Below, piece after piece: positions 35,878 to 47,651 of a DNA stretch of 64,000 nucleotides. The DNA comes from Heliocidaris erythrogramma. Its lineage: Eukaryota; Echinodermata; Echinoidea; Camarodonta; Echinometridae. A program made the translations under genes and the position numbers. The stretch spans positions 9,626,974-9,690,973 of the forward strand of contig CM046853.1 of the NCBI GenBank assembly GCA_025617745.1, written 5' to 3'. How positions within the stretch are numbered: position 1 is the first letter of the stretch; each line of letters starts with the position of its first letter. The notes beneath the pieces are model-generated. The model was not told the DNA's origin. It worked only from the letters and a program-made list of their open reading frames with translations, and ran no database searches.

Positions 35878-37302
35878 AGCCATTTGTGTGGGCGTAAGTA
35901 TCGATAATGTGTTGTTATTTTTTAGAAGTAGTTGCGAAGCTGTTGTACATCATTCATTGCCTCATGAATTTTTGATCGTACATGGTTGCAAGTCTTTTTT
36001 TGCCTTTTTATTGAAAGCTAATCACCAGGTCTCTTTGTTCTCAGCTAAAAGGTTATGAAACTAATCAGTTATTCATAATGAGAAAGGATAGAGTTGTGAT
36101 ATTTTCTGAGCTGAACTGGTAGATAATTCCATTGATGTCAGTCAATGGTCTGTTCTCGTCCGTGTTCTGCATTCTTATTTTTCTTCTCTTTCTTCTTGAT
36201 CCTCTGCAGCCATTTGTTTTGCATGCAGTGCTTGTGAGCTCTGTCTAGGTCCTTTCCCCTTGTTCATTTCACTTCAAATTTTGTATGCATGTTCCTTGGC
36301 ATGTCAAGTTGTGCACCTGACTCTTAATTTTCCGAAAGCACTCATGCATGACCGTCCAGGCGCCATTTTGTCCGTTTTCATGCCTTTTGTTATCCTTGCC
36401 TATCTCCACTATCCTACATCCTACAGACTTCTAACAAATTGCTCTAGATAGTCCAAGAGTTGCTCTTTACATTCTAATAAAAAAATTAATACGAAAAATT
36501 CAATCTTCACTCTGTAAATTTAAGTCCGTAATCGGCCATATTGAGAAACGCTAAATTTCTTGAAATACCCACTCCCGAATATTTAAAATTCCTATTTTTT
36601 TCTCATATCAATTCATATTTGTCTCAAATTCTTACTGTCTCTTGGTCTTGTCATTACACACATTTCTGCCAAATCTCATGCATTTCTGATTACGCATTAT
36701 ATAAACGGCACCCTCAAAAGTTTTCAAAACAGCTCTCTTCACATGGCCGTATCTCCGTCATACCTGGGTAAAGCCGTACCCTTTTTTGGATTTTCAGTCA
36801 TAAAAAAATATATACCTTATCACTGACCCACTTTGAGAAAATTGCTCGTGAAAATCACAATATTTACATAAATAATGTCTAATTTTGCAAACGTTTAACA
36901 TACTTCTTTGAAATTTGGTGGGTATGTGTATTTGTGTATTCGACAACTAACAGCCAAATTTGGTCGAAATCGATGACGTCATCCCGAAGATATTGCGCAA
37001 AAACCTTAATTTACTATGCATTACATAATAATACATAATATGCTTAATATTTTAAATGGTGTGCAAGTGGGGCTCAAAGTGACAGCAATTAAATGCCCTT
37101 CTCAGAGATACAAAAACGATATATGGTCTCACAGAATATTTTCAGTAAATCGTGATTGAAGTCGGGTGATTGTACAGATCCTGCACATGCATTACACGTA
37201 TTGTCTTACAGCAGACCGTTTTGGTCCTCTGAACGATCTTTGAGGCAAAACGCAGGTCATCTCGAAGCCAGATTTTTAAAATCTATCAAGCGTTCGTTTT
37301 AA
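35878..37302. other. Intron stretch, possibly unclassified element 36530-37200
   Basis: The part from about 36530 to 37200 is less AT-biased and contains CATGGCCGTATCTCCGTC, AAATTTGGTCGAAATCGATG and GACGTCATCCCGAAGATATT, the kind of low-level conserved words seen in dispersed repeats. No ends or frames can be assigned; it could be a 5' part of the Penelope-like fragment that follows. Confidence 0.35.
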
Positions 37303-37485
37303 ATGCAATTTTATAGCCTGCATAGATGCCACTACCGACAAAGCTATGCCGACGATCAATTCTCAGTTATGTCCCGGGCCAGAAGTGCAGCGCATTTACG
37401 CTTTCTGGAAGCCGCCTACATTCAATCGCACGAACTCCTTCTGTGCAGACAAAAGGAGTTCGTCCAAGCTTTGCGATTGTTCTGA
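37303..37485 (+). pseudogene. Penelope-like element, C-terminal coding fragment
   Basis: The translated frame contains HLRFLEAAYIQSHELLLCRQ followed by KEFVQALRLF and a stop. The order H-L-R-x-x-E-A-x-x-I, then LC-x-Q-K, then a short hydrophobic end is how I recall the C-terminal part of the GIY-YIG endonuclease region of Penelope-like retroelements. Only about 60 codons survive and no GIY-YIG or reverse-transcriptase motif is visible, so the copy is dead. The hammerhead-like fold 80 bp downstream supports the assignment. Alternative: a fragment of another retroelement. Confidence 0.5.
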
Positions 37486-37563
37486 AATTACTGCGTCTGG
37501 GTTGCGTCAGGGTTCATCGAGTATAATATAGTTGATTTTGAGTAATTTGTTTAATATATACCT

Positions 37564-37609
37564 GCGTGATAACCTGATGAGTGCAGGTCGAAAAGCTTCG
37601 TTATCATGT
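37564..37609 (+). ncRNA. Hammerhead-ribozyme-like motif
   Basis: The conserved parts occur in type I order. Stem I is GCGTGATAAC (37564-37573) pairing with GTTATCATGT (37600-37609), 10 bp with two G-U pairs. CTGATGA lies at 37574-37580, a short stem II/loop at 37581-37589 is closed by G-C, GAAA lies at 37590-37593, and a UUC cleavage triplet at 37597-37599. Stem III is only AAGCTT, a palindrome that could pair between two molecules, as proposed for minimal Penelope-associated hammerheads. Stem II is poor beyond its closing pair, so activity is uncertain. Confidence 0.55.
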
Positions 37610-38004
37610 CTCTTTTTCGTGCCATATTGAAATTTTGTAGTACCAAGAAATTATTTGATACGATTGCAGTTCTAGTTTGTTTACTTGTTATCAGGGTGGT
37701 ATGGAGGAGAGATTGACCTGTAATCTAGGGAGTGGTTGTGTGCTGCATTCTTGATTATCCTAGTTACATTCCAGTTTCTTTTAGAAATCTGTTGGAAAGA
37801 GAAATCTACCAATATATCTCTCAGTTTTAGTAACTTCAATATCCTGGTACTGACATGTTTATCATAGAGTAATTCAAATACAATACAACCAATGAATGCT
37901 TGTACATTACATTGTACGTGTGTAATACTTTGACGGCTTATCCAATGGTTGTATACTGTCCGTATTAACACTTCTTTGTTTTTTGTCTTTTCTTTTAAAT
38001 GCAG

Positions 38005-38164
38005 AACTACCTCAATTTGTAACTCAACTCGAGCCTACAGTAGCTTATCAGGGAGGGGTTGCCAGGTTTCAATGTGATGTCTATGGTGTCCCTAAAGTTA
38101 ACATAACATGGAAACATATCAGGAGTGGCAGTGACAGAACTAATATCAGAATAGATGCTATCAG
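38005..38164 (+). CDS. PRTG-like: Exon B: Ig domain 2, first half
   Basis: Acceptor AAATGCAG (38001-38004 = GCAG) entered in phase 1; donor TCAG|GTAAGT at 38165, leaving in phase 2. The 160-nt exon encodes ELPQFVTQLEPTVAYQGGVA then RFQCDVYGVPKVNITWKHIR, with the B-strand cysteine and C-strand tryptophan of an Ig-I domain, and an NIT sequon. The phase 2 exit matches the entry phase of exon C. Splitting this Ig across a phase 2 intron, while neighbours have phase 1 borders, is a useful gene-structure marker for the family. Confidence 0.92.
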
Positions 38165-38569
38165 GTAAGTAATATTTAGATTTGTTCTCAAAGTTTGAGT
38201 CAAGGGCCAAATGAGATTATCCCATCTGTTTTGAGTGGGAATGTTATGAAAAACTGTTACAACATGGATAAGATTACAAATCTGGAAGGGATTAAATGAA
38301 ATTAAAATGATTAAAAGATTAAAGGGTAACATCAGGTATTAGTGTGAATGATCCTTCTCAATCTGTTTTTATTCTATTTTGCATGAATATATGAATCGGG
38401 AGGAATATAACTTTACTAGATCAAGGAGAAATCTTGACAAGTTGCCTATACAAGAGTCTTCCAATTACTGATAAATATTGATAAATAACCTTTTTAAAAA
38501 TATTATTATTAAAGCTCAAATTTGTGATCAAATTAAGGACTCAATATATTTTGTTCCCCCTTTTGTTAG

Positions 38570-38847
38570 TGCCAGGCATGTAATCCTGCCCAATGGTGTA
38601 CTGCAGATCCACAATGTAACACAAGAAGATGAAGGCAGATACAAGTGCATCGCGTCCAACTCTTTGCAGACTGTGCGGAACAACTCTGCAACATTATCAG
38701 TGCTACCTCAAGTCATGGCCCCGATCCCAGCATCCGAGCCGTTCTTCATGGAAGGCCCCATCTCCCAACGGTTACTACCAGGCGAAGATGCCTTGTTAGA
38801 ATGTCTGGTGGAAGGCTCACCTGTAAGAGTTACTTGGAGGAGAAAAG
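38570..38847 (+). CDS. PRTG-like: Exon C: Ig domain 2 second half and start of Ig 3
   Basis: The acceptor is a pyrimidine-rich TTCCCCCTTTTGTTAG; the exon begins at 38570 in phase 2, completing AG|T = Ser. An alternative AG at 38574-38575 would change the frame. The donor is AAAG|GTATGT at 38848, phase 1. The 278-nt exon encodes ARHVILPNGVLQIHNVTQED, then EGRYKCIASNS (the Ig2 F-strand cysteine), a linker, then LPGEDALLECLVEGSP and RVTWRRK of Ig3. Sequons NVT and NNS are present. Confidence 0.92.
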
Positions 38848-39132
38848 GTATGTTCCCAAAGCTTTCAATTTTTTTTCCCAGCCTTCTCCATACACTGCAA
38901 TTAACTGCCCAAAAGCTTTCACTCCGTCCTGCCTAATTTGCATAAAATAAACAATTTGTTTACGTAAAACCGTCTCAGCTAAATTGTGAAATCTCGCCCT
39001 AGAAACAACCAAATGAAATGAACTAAACATCAAATTCCAGAATAAGAGTTGCTCTAACCCATAATTGTATTACTCGTAGTCAAATAATTTTTTAATTTGT
39101 GAAAACTTAGAGAAATGAGGAGCCATATCTTT

Positions 39133-40055
39133 TTAGCTCACCTGAGCCTAAGGCTCGAGTGAGCTATTGCGATGGAAATTTGTCCGTCGTCCGTCGTGCG
39201 TCGTCCGTTAACTTTTTACATTTTTATCTTCTTCTCCAAAACCCATGATCGGAATTCAACCAAACTTGGTAGGAATCATCCTTAGGGGTAGGGGACCCAA
39301 AGTTGCTAAAATGGTACATGTGGCCCCCAGGGGGGCCCAGGGGGAGGGCCCCCAATTGTAAAAGCTATGTAAATTTCAAACATCTTCTTCTCCAGAACCA
39401 GGCATAGCTCAGACTTGGTTTTGTGTATGGAGATACCTCTATAGATGAAGAATGAATGTTGTTCATGAAATTTCTCTGAGTAGCCCTATAGGGGCCCTGT
39501 GGGGGTAACATACCGGAGGGGGGGGGGGGGGGGTGGCCCTGCCAGCCAAAATGTACATTCTGATCTTCTTCTCCAAAACACATAATCGGAACTCAACCAA
39601 ACTTGGTAGGAATCATCCTTAGGGGTAGGGGACCCAAAGTTGCTAAAATGGTACATGTGGCCCCCAGGAGGGCCCAGGGGGAGGGCCCCCAAGTGTAAAA
39701 GCTATGTAAATTTCAAACATCTTCTCCAGAACCAGGCATAGCTTAGACTTGGTATTGTGTATGGAAATACCTCTATAAACGAAAAATGAAAGTTATTCAT
39801 GAATTTTTCCTGGGTGGCCCTATAGGGGGTCTGTGGGGGGAACATACTGGGGGGGGGGGGGGGGGGGGGCAAGTTGTACGCCATCCATAAACTTTTTACA
39901 TTTTCAGCTTCTTCTCCAAGATTGGAATTTAACCGAACTTGGTAGAAAGCTCAGACTTGGTATTGTGTATAGAGATACCTCTATAGATGAAGAAAGAATG
40001 TTGTTCATGAAATTTCTCTGAGTGGCCCTATAGGGGCCCTGTGGGGGTAACATAC

Positions 40056-40095
<40 letters not shown>

Positions 40096-42959
40096 CTGCC
40101 AGCCAAAATGTACATTCTGATCTTCTTCTCCAAAACACATAATCGGAACTCAACCAAACTTGGTAGGAATCATCCTTAGGGGTAGGGGATCCAAAGTTGC
40201 TAAAATGGTACATGTGGCCCCCAGGGGGGCCCAGGGGGAGGGCCCCCAAGTGTAAAAGCTATGTAAATTTCAAACATCTTCTTCTCCAGAACCAGGAATA
40301 GCTCAGACTTGGTATTGTGTATGGAGATACCTCTCTAGATGAAGAATGAATGTTCATGAAATTTGTCTTGAGTGGCCCTATAGGGGCCCTGTGGGGGTAA
40401 CATACTGGAGGGGGGGGGGGGGGGTGGGGGGGGGGGGGGGGCATTGCCAGGCAAAATGTACATTCTGATCTTCTCCAAAACACATAATCGGAATTCAACC
40501 AAACTTGGTAGGAATCATCCTTAGGGGTAGGGGACCCAAAGTTGCTAAAATGGTACATGTAGCCCCCCGGGGGGCCCAGGGGGAGGGCCCCCAATTGTAA
40601 AAGCTATGTAAACTTCAAACATCTTCTTCTCCAGAACCAGGCATAGCTCAGACTTGGTATTGTTTATGGAGATACCTCTATAGATGAAGAATGAATGTTG
40701 TTCATGAAATTTCTGTGAGTGGCCCTATAGGGGCCCTGTGGGGGTAACATACTGGAGGGGTGGGGGGCGTTGCCAGGCAAATTGTACATTCTGATCTTTT
40801 CCAAAACACATAATCGGAACTCAACCAAACTTGGTAGGAATCATCCTTAGGGGTAGGGGACCCAAAGTTGCTAAAATGGTACATGTGGCCCCCAGGAGGG
40901 CCCAGGGGGAGGGCCCCCAAGTGTAAAAGCTATGTAAATTTCAAACATCTTCTTCTCCAGAACCAGGCATAGCTCAGACTTGGTATTGTGTATGGAGATA
41001 CCTCTATAGATGAAGAAAGAATGTTGTTCATGAAATTTCTCTGAGTGGCCCTATAGGGGCCCTGTGGGGGTAACATACCGGAGGAGGGGGGGGGGGGGGG
41101 GGGGGGCTGCCAGCCAAAATGTACATTCTGATCTTCTTCTCCAAAACACATAATCGGAACTCAACCAAACTTGGTAGGAATCATCCTTAGGGGTAGGGGA
41201 TCCAAAGTTGCTAAAATGGTACATGTGGCCCCCAGGGGGGCCCAGGGGGAGGGCCCCCAAGTGTAAAAGCTATGTAAATTTCAAACATCTTCTTCTCCAG
41301 AACCAGGAATAGCTCAGACTTGGTATTGTGTATGGAGATACCTCTCTAGATGAAGAATGAATGTTCATGAAATATGTCTTGAGTGGCCCTATAGGGGCCC
41401 TGTGGGGGTAACATACTGGAGGGGGGGGGGGTGGGGGGGGGGGGCATTGCCAGGCAAAATGTACATTCTGATCTTCTCCAAAACACATAATCGGAATTCA
41501 ACCAAACTTGGTAGGAATCATCCTTAGGGGTAGGGGACCCAAAGTTGCTAAAATGGTACATGTAGCCCCCCGGGGGGCCCAGGGGGAGGGCCCCCAATTG
41601 TAAAAGCTATGTAAACTTCAAACATCTTCTTCTCCAGAACCAGGCATAGCTCAGACTTGGTATTGTTTATGGAGATACCTCTATAGATGAAGAATGAATG
41701 TTGTTCATGAAATTTCTGTGAGTGGCCCTATAGGGGCCCTGTGGGGGTAACATACTGGAGGGGTGGGGGGCGTTGCCAGGCAAATTGTACATTCTGATCT
41801 TTTCCAAAACACATAATCGGAACTCAACCAAACTTGGTAGGAATCATCCTTAGGGGTAGGGGACCCAAAGTTGCTAAAATGGTACATGTGGCCCCAGGAG
41901 GGCCCAGGGGGAGGGCCCCAAGTGTAAAAGCTATGTAAATTTCAAACATCTTCTTCTCCAGAACCAGGCATAGCTCAGACTTGGTATTGTGTATGGAGAT
42001 ACCTCTATAGATGAAGAAAGAATGTTGTTCATGAAATTTCTCTGAGTGGCCCTATAGGGGCCCTGTGGGGGTAACATACCGGAGGGGGGGGGGGGGGGGC
42101 TGCCAGCCAAAATGTACATTCTGATCTTCTTCTCCAAAACACATAATCGGAACTCAACCAAACTTGGTAGGAATCATCCTTAGGGGTAGGGGATCCAAAG
42201 TTGCTAAAATGGTACATGTGGCCCCCAGGGGGGCCCAGGGGGAGGGCCCCCAAGTGTAAAAGCTATGTAAATTTCAAACATCTTCTCCAGAACCAGGAAT
42301 AGCTCAGACTTGGTATTGTGTATGGAGATACCTCTCTAGATGAAGAATGAATGTTCATGAAATTTGTCTTGAGTGGCCCTATAGGGGCCCTGTGGGGGTA
42401 ACATACTGGAGGGGGGGGGGGGGCATTGCCAGGCAAAATGTACATTCTGATCTTCTCCAAAACACATAATCGGAATTCAACCAAACTTGGTAGGAATCAT
42501 CCTTAGGGGTAGGGGATCCAAAGTTGCTAAAATGGTACATGTGGCCCCCAGGGGGGCCCAGGGGGAGGGCCCCCAAGTGTAAAAGCTATGTAAATTTCAA
42601 ACATCTTCTTCTCCAGAACCAGGAATAGCTCAGACTTGGTATTGTGTATGGAGATACCTCTATAGACGAAAAATGAAAGTTATTCATGAATTTTTCCTGG
42701 GTGGCCCTATAGGGGGTCTGTGGGGGGAACATACTGGGGGGGGGGGGGGCAAGTTGTCCGCCATCCATAAACTTTTTACATTTTCAGCTTCTTCTCCAAG
42801 ATTGGAATTTAACCGAACTTGGTAGAAAGCTCAGACTTGGTATTGTGTATAGAGATACCTCTATAGATGAAGAATGAAAGTTGGTGGTGCTAGAGAGAAC
42901 ATGCACCAGATGTGAATTGATCCACCTCAGGTGAGCGTGGTGCCCCCTGGGGCTCTTGT
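39133..42959 (+). repeat. Repeat family A, copy 2: 3.8-kb tandem array
   Basis: Begins TAGCTCACCTGAGCC / GGCTCGAGTGAGC and ends CACCTCAGGTGAGCGTGGTG / CTGGGGCTCTTGTT, so CTCACCTGAG is inverted at the two ends. Inside are about 11 monomers marked by GTGGGGGTAACATAC at roughly 39502, 39836, 40042, 40392, 40740, 41068, 41405, 41746, 42066, 42396 and 42720 (spacing mostly 320-350 bp). Variants repeat every third monomer, a ~1.0-kb higher-order unit. Each monomer has a poly-G tract. Proline-rich minus-strand frames are artefacts of it. Confidence 0.9.
40060..40095. repeat. 36-nt uninterrupted poly-G tract
   Basis: The longest of the poly-G runs of the family A array, at the same monomer position as the shorter runs near 39518, 39849, 40411, 41085, 41420, 42082 and 42410. 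It lies on the sense strand of the receptor intron. Confidence 0.9.
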
Positions 42960-45900
42960 TTTTTAAAGTCTGAAAATGTAGCAGTATTTTCACAATTGCT
43001 GTCATTGCACAAGATCAAAACTTGATCAAAACTTTGATATGAAATATCAAAGTATATTGAGGGGATCCTCAAAATATCTTTTCATAATTATCCGTCGAAC
43101 GGTTATGTCGGGGAAAAAATCGAAGGCATTGTCATTCATGAACCCTCTACCGTTCTTCATGTGTGGTCCCACGTATAGCTGTGCATGCAGGATGGTTTCC
43201 ACTCGAGTATACGCTAAACAGGGGGCATGTCTTGTCAGTGACATGTTACCGACAAATTTGCTCTCAGCCAATCAGATTGCAAGGATTTCAGTATTTTTCA
43301 TGTTAAGTCTTCGATTTTTTATGGCAGTTTTACAAAAAACTACTAACTGCACAAACTTGAAACTGCGCAGGGAGTGAGACTGGAGTTTAAAGTTTAGCAA
43401 TATGCCATTTGTTTGCATATTCATTTCGTCCCAGACTTGTGTCGGGGGAAAAAAACAAAACCTCTTTTCTCGGCTCTTTTTGAACAGAAAAATACTTGTA
43501 TCTCAAAAAATACTCAACCGTTTTCAGTGAAAATTGATATGAAGCATAATATTATCATTTCCTATCTACTCTGGAATTTTCATGATATTAAGGCCCAAAT
43601 GAGGGAGATACGAGAATATGAATTTTCGAGGATTTCTGCTCCTCGCTCAGCGGAGGACTTCGATAGCCGTTAGGGAATTCAAAAGCTTTTACGACTTTAT
43701 GATGAGTTAATTGGGGTGTAGAGCCGTGCCCGTTACCCAAATATCTTATTTAAATTTCATTTGCACAACACATAAGAGGCTCTGTACTATTTTGATATTG
43801 TGGGGAATAATTCTAAACAGTGTTGACCAATTACTCTAATGGTCCAATTTGTAGTGAAGAGCTAAAATTATCTGACTTTTAAATGATTTTGTTATGTCGC
43901 GTGCTTCCCTGTTCTTTCTCACTCTCTCCTTCTCTGCCAGTCACTATCTCTTCATGTCTCTCTTTTAGCAACTCTTTTTAATGCCTATATACGTCTATGA
44001 TTTCAGTGGCCTCATATCTTGTCACTATTAATCAAAGCAATTCCAAATTCCAAATCTACATTCTTGAAGTGATCCAAGGCGATTCCATGCAGTAACAGAT
44101 TAATTAATGTATTATTGAATTGGATTTAATAAACTGGGTCAGCAATTGAATAAGTGATCCACAATGAATATGAGAAGATGATGTGGCACAGATGTTGTTG
44201 GCATGACTCCACCCTCAAGTGCCTATTTAGCTGTGCATGCCTTCAGACTTTCCATTTAATCTACTTACAACTTGTATATTACATGTAATTGGGCCACAAT
44301 CTGTTTTCCTTGTTATGAAAAAATTGTTTTCATCTTGTTATAAAGATGAATGAATACCTTTTGATTTTGTTATTGATAAAAATGTTTTTCTTCAAATTTA
44401 CGTATATCATCACCATTCTGTTGGTGATTATTTACAGTTAAGATTCAGAATAATTCATTGATAATGAAAAAAGTAATAATTAACCGGTGCAAATTAAAAA
44501 GGATATGTCTGAAGTGTGTGATAAATATTTGTGGCTGATTATTGACATAACAGTCTGAAATGAACTTCGAGAGTGCGTGTTTGAAATATGTTGATTTTAA
44601 GTTGATGTAAAATCTTAAATTTGTTCTCTATTTCGACCTTGGAAAGATTACATCCACCAGATTTTAAGAAGAAATATTTCATAATAATTTTTGTTCTTTC
44701 TATTGTTCATGCTAATCCAGTCTTGAATTATCATGAAGCAAATGTATTGAATGTCTTGTAGGCCCGATTAGTTAATATTCAGATATTTATCTTATCATAT
44801 TTTTGTAGAAAATATTTCTTACTTTCTTTCCAATCAATATTCTGTGTTTTCATAAAGAATTCCAGATATTTGAAAGAGAATGTAAGAATAACATTGACAA
44901 TGTAAAAGAACAGAATTATCTATTTCTTCATCAGTCTAGGGCACTTACTAGAATTTTTTCTGTGCTAATGAAAGGGTAACCCTAGGTCATATTCAAAATA
45001 GAATGCACCTTCACCATATCATCATCTTTTTACACTTTACATTCTTGTTTGCAGAATGTAATGATCCAACAATTTCTCTCATTTCCTACTCGTCATGCAA
45101 TCATTTCCTGTATTTCCCTCTTGTCATGAAGAAGTGAGACGGTTAGTCACTCTTCAGCAGGCTTCTTATTCAATATACATGTTGCAGCAGTAAACTTTCA
45201 CTGTGCACATCATACTCAAATTTTTGTTAATGTATACTTCACTATATGTTTGTAGGTTTCCCATGTCTAACATATTTTCTCTGAGCCTCTTTCTTGTTGC
45301 CCTTTTTCCTTCTAGTTTGTGCTCATTATGACTGTTTAAACAAAAAATGGTAGTCATTATTTTTAACACATTCCAAGTATGTAAATGATAACTTCATCCA
45401 TAATTTAGTGTAACTGTTGAGCACTGGTAATGTTTTGAGGTTTTGCCATTGCAGACTTTACTACATGTGGTTGTGATGTTTTCAGTGAACAGCTAGAAGT
45501 GTTTTGTTCACTGCAAAGTGGGTGACAATGTCCGTAAATACTTTGAAATTTATTGGCTGATAATCTTACAGGAGCACTTTCAAGCAAGCAATTTTAGGGG
45601 GAGGGAGATAGGTATTTAATTTTTTAGCACCTTTTCCTTTATTAGGTGCCTTGCCACAAAAACGTTTGCTTAGAGTGATTGATAATGAGGGCATTGTATT
45701 GTAACAAAATGATTCACTGACCTGAGCAAATATTTGTACCTGAGGAAAGAGAAAACTGACAGAATCAGGTGTGTTCTTAAGAGCAATATAAACATTTCAA
45801 TAATACTCAACTTGTGTGTTTAATACAAAGTGTACAGGGTTCAGATTTCATGCTGCAATATGGTTCAAGAGTTGCCTAGTATGCGACACAATCTTTTTGA

Positions 45901-46450
45901 TTGATTTAGTTTTATAAGTGATGAATATATTTACTGTATTACATAATAGATTTGGTTAGTATCAATTCATCTACACTGGAAAGTGCACTTGAACATGATT
46001 GGCTGAAAACATATCTTAAGGTACTTGTGGAGCAATATTGTATGTATTTATTTTAAATTCAATATTTCAATGTACTCTTGTAATGTTGTTTTATTTGAAA
46101 GCCATGAAAGGTATATAGAACTAAGGGCAACATATTTAGGGGTATCTATCTATTGATATGGACATAACTAACCCCCCCCCCCCCGAGCGATTTTTCTAGT
46201 ACCGGTACCGGTATACTTTTTTTTCTTCTTCAAAACATACATATTCTTTAACAACAAATAAAAAAAGAGGACGGGTAGAATAATTAAGAGGGATAAAAAG
46301 AGGTTGTCAATGTCATGATGTTGATCATAATATTATGCAAGGTATTGGTTCTTGACAATCTTAGAATATGCATTCATTTTTATTTTATTTTATTAATCTG
46401 TAATTTATTCAACGAGACCTTTTGATCATCTTTCTTCATTGCTCTTTCAG
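42960..46450. other. Rest of the Ig3 intron, AT-rich
   Basis: At 43239-43300, GACAAATTTGCTCTCAGCCA / ATCAGATTGCAAGGATTTC matches the core of the hairpin element at 59997-60135 and is a partial copy. Poly-C occurs at about 46172-46183, followed by a GTACCGGTACCGGTA palindromic word. No exon. Confidence 0.55.
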
Positions 46451-46612
46451 ATGGGCGCCCCATTCGCAGTGAAGGAGTCAGCTATCTTGGTGGGAGCAAT
46501 CTTTTGATAAGGAATGTGCGCTACTCGCTGGACAATGCAACTTATCGCTGCCAAGCTACAAATCCTGAGACCGGTCAGACCATCTTGGCAGAAGCTAAGC
46601 TGGATATTATGT
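46451..46612 (+). CDS. PRTG-like: Exon D: Ig domain 3, second half
   Basis: Acceptor GCTCTTTCAG (46441-46450), donor ATGT|GTAAGT at 46613, both phase 1 (162 nt). It encodes DGRPIRSEGVSYLGGSNLLI, then RNVRYSLDNATYRCQATN and AEAKLDIM. The LGGSNLLIxNV E-strand motif is characteristic of the third Ig of the DCC/neogenin group. The usual D-x-G-x-Y motif before the F-strand cysteine is changed to LDNATYRC, which adds an NAT sequon. Confidence 0.93.
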
Positions 46613-46967
46613 GTAAGTTAAATCATACAGTTTCATCTTTTTTATTCAAAAGGGGTTTCCATTTTTAAGAATTTAAAAATGTATCCTTAATCAATTATCA
46701 ATATAATAATTGAATTGGATCTATTTGTTGATGATACTTATTCCTAATTTCTGATATTGGTCATTGAATCTGATGACATAATATACTCTGGAAAGTGGTT
46801 TGATTGATTACTGGTAAAGGCTATAGTTTTTCAGCCATTTTTCTTCTTTTTCATTAAATTTTCATCAAGGTTGATGAATATTAAACAGTAGTTTTCTATC
46901 TCTGTGATATAATATGTGTGTCTTTTATGACATATTCTGTAAAAAGTTTTCTTTCATCTATCTCTAG

Positions 46968-47240
46968 CTCCACCTGTGATCACAGTGGTACCTGAAGTCA
47001 ACCACAGGGTTATTGGTAGCAAGATTCGATTCTGGTGTCAGGCGACCGGTGAGCCTCGTCCAGAGATCACCTGGCTCCACAATGGTGTACCAGCCCTTAT
47101 CGATGACTTCCACAGTCACATGGACAACAATGACTATGTGATATCACAGCTATGGTGGGAGGATGAAGGTGTCTATCAGTGTGAGGCCAGGAATGAGGCA
47201 GGCAGTGCCTTAGTGACCGGATCGGTCACCATTGATGCAT
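46968..47240 (+). CDS. PRTG-like: Exon E: Ig domain 4
   Basis: Acceptor ATCTCTAG (46967), donor GCAT|GTAAGT at 47241, phase 1 on both sides (273 nt, 91 codons). A complete Ig-I domain: APPVITVVPEVNHRVIGSKI, then RFWCQATGEPRPEITWLHNG, then WWEDEGVYQCEARNEAGSA. The cysteine pair, the tryptophan of the C strand and the DEGVYQC motif are intact. The PP after the junction follows the Ig3-Ig4 linker typical of the family. Confidence 0.95.
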
Positions 47241-47651
47241 GTAAGTAGTTTTTTGACTCTTTGAGTTATGTTTATAACCTGTTCGTAGTGCCAATCAGGA
47301 AATCTTGGATAGTATTCCCTTTCTAATTAGATGAAAATTGTACATTAATATTTCAGTTTGTGGATTCAAATAGAATTGATTAATGACAATAGAAAGTACC
47401 TGTATATTCTTTTAAAATCAATAAACATCTGTGTGAAAGGACGGCTTTGAATTCCATTTGGTATTACCCATGCATTGATGTTAATATACTGATTGAAAAT
47501 ACAAAGACCATTTCATTTGGAAAAGAATAGAGATGCTCAGTATTACATACCGTGTAAAAAGTAATATACGTATACCTTAGTGAATTGAAGAAAGTCAAAT
47601 ATTACCCCGATTAAATTGATTAATAACTAGATTTCTTGCCTTGTCATACAG

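Larger units (their letters stand above)
13260..38004 (+). other. Intron between Ig1 and Ig2 exons (24.7 kb)
   Basis: Bounded by GTAAGT (13260) and a T-rich tract ending AATGCAG (38004), phase 1. It contains most of the mobile-element content of the window. I found no additional Ig or FN3 exon and no independent gene inside it on either strand. Confidence 0.85.
38848..46450 (+). other. Intron inside the Ig3 domain (7.6 kb)
   Basis: GTATGT at 38848 to CTCTTTCAG at 46450, phase 1. About half is occupied by the family A tandem array. Confidence 0.85.

Noticed and set aside
38570-38580. Alternative acceptor for exon C at AG 38574-38575
   Set aside because: Would put the exon out of frame with exon B; the AG at 38568-38569 follows a better pyrimidine tract and keeps phase 2.
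39365-42768. Many overlapping minus-strand frames rich in proline (MGALPLGPPGGHMYHFSNFG-type)
   Set aside because: They are translations of the tandem monomers, with poly-proline coming from the poly-G tracts. They repeat with the DNA period and break at each indel.
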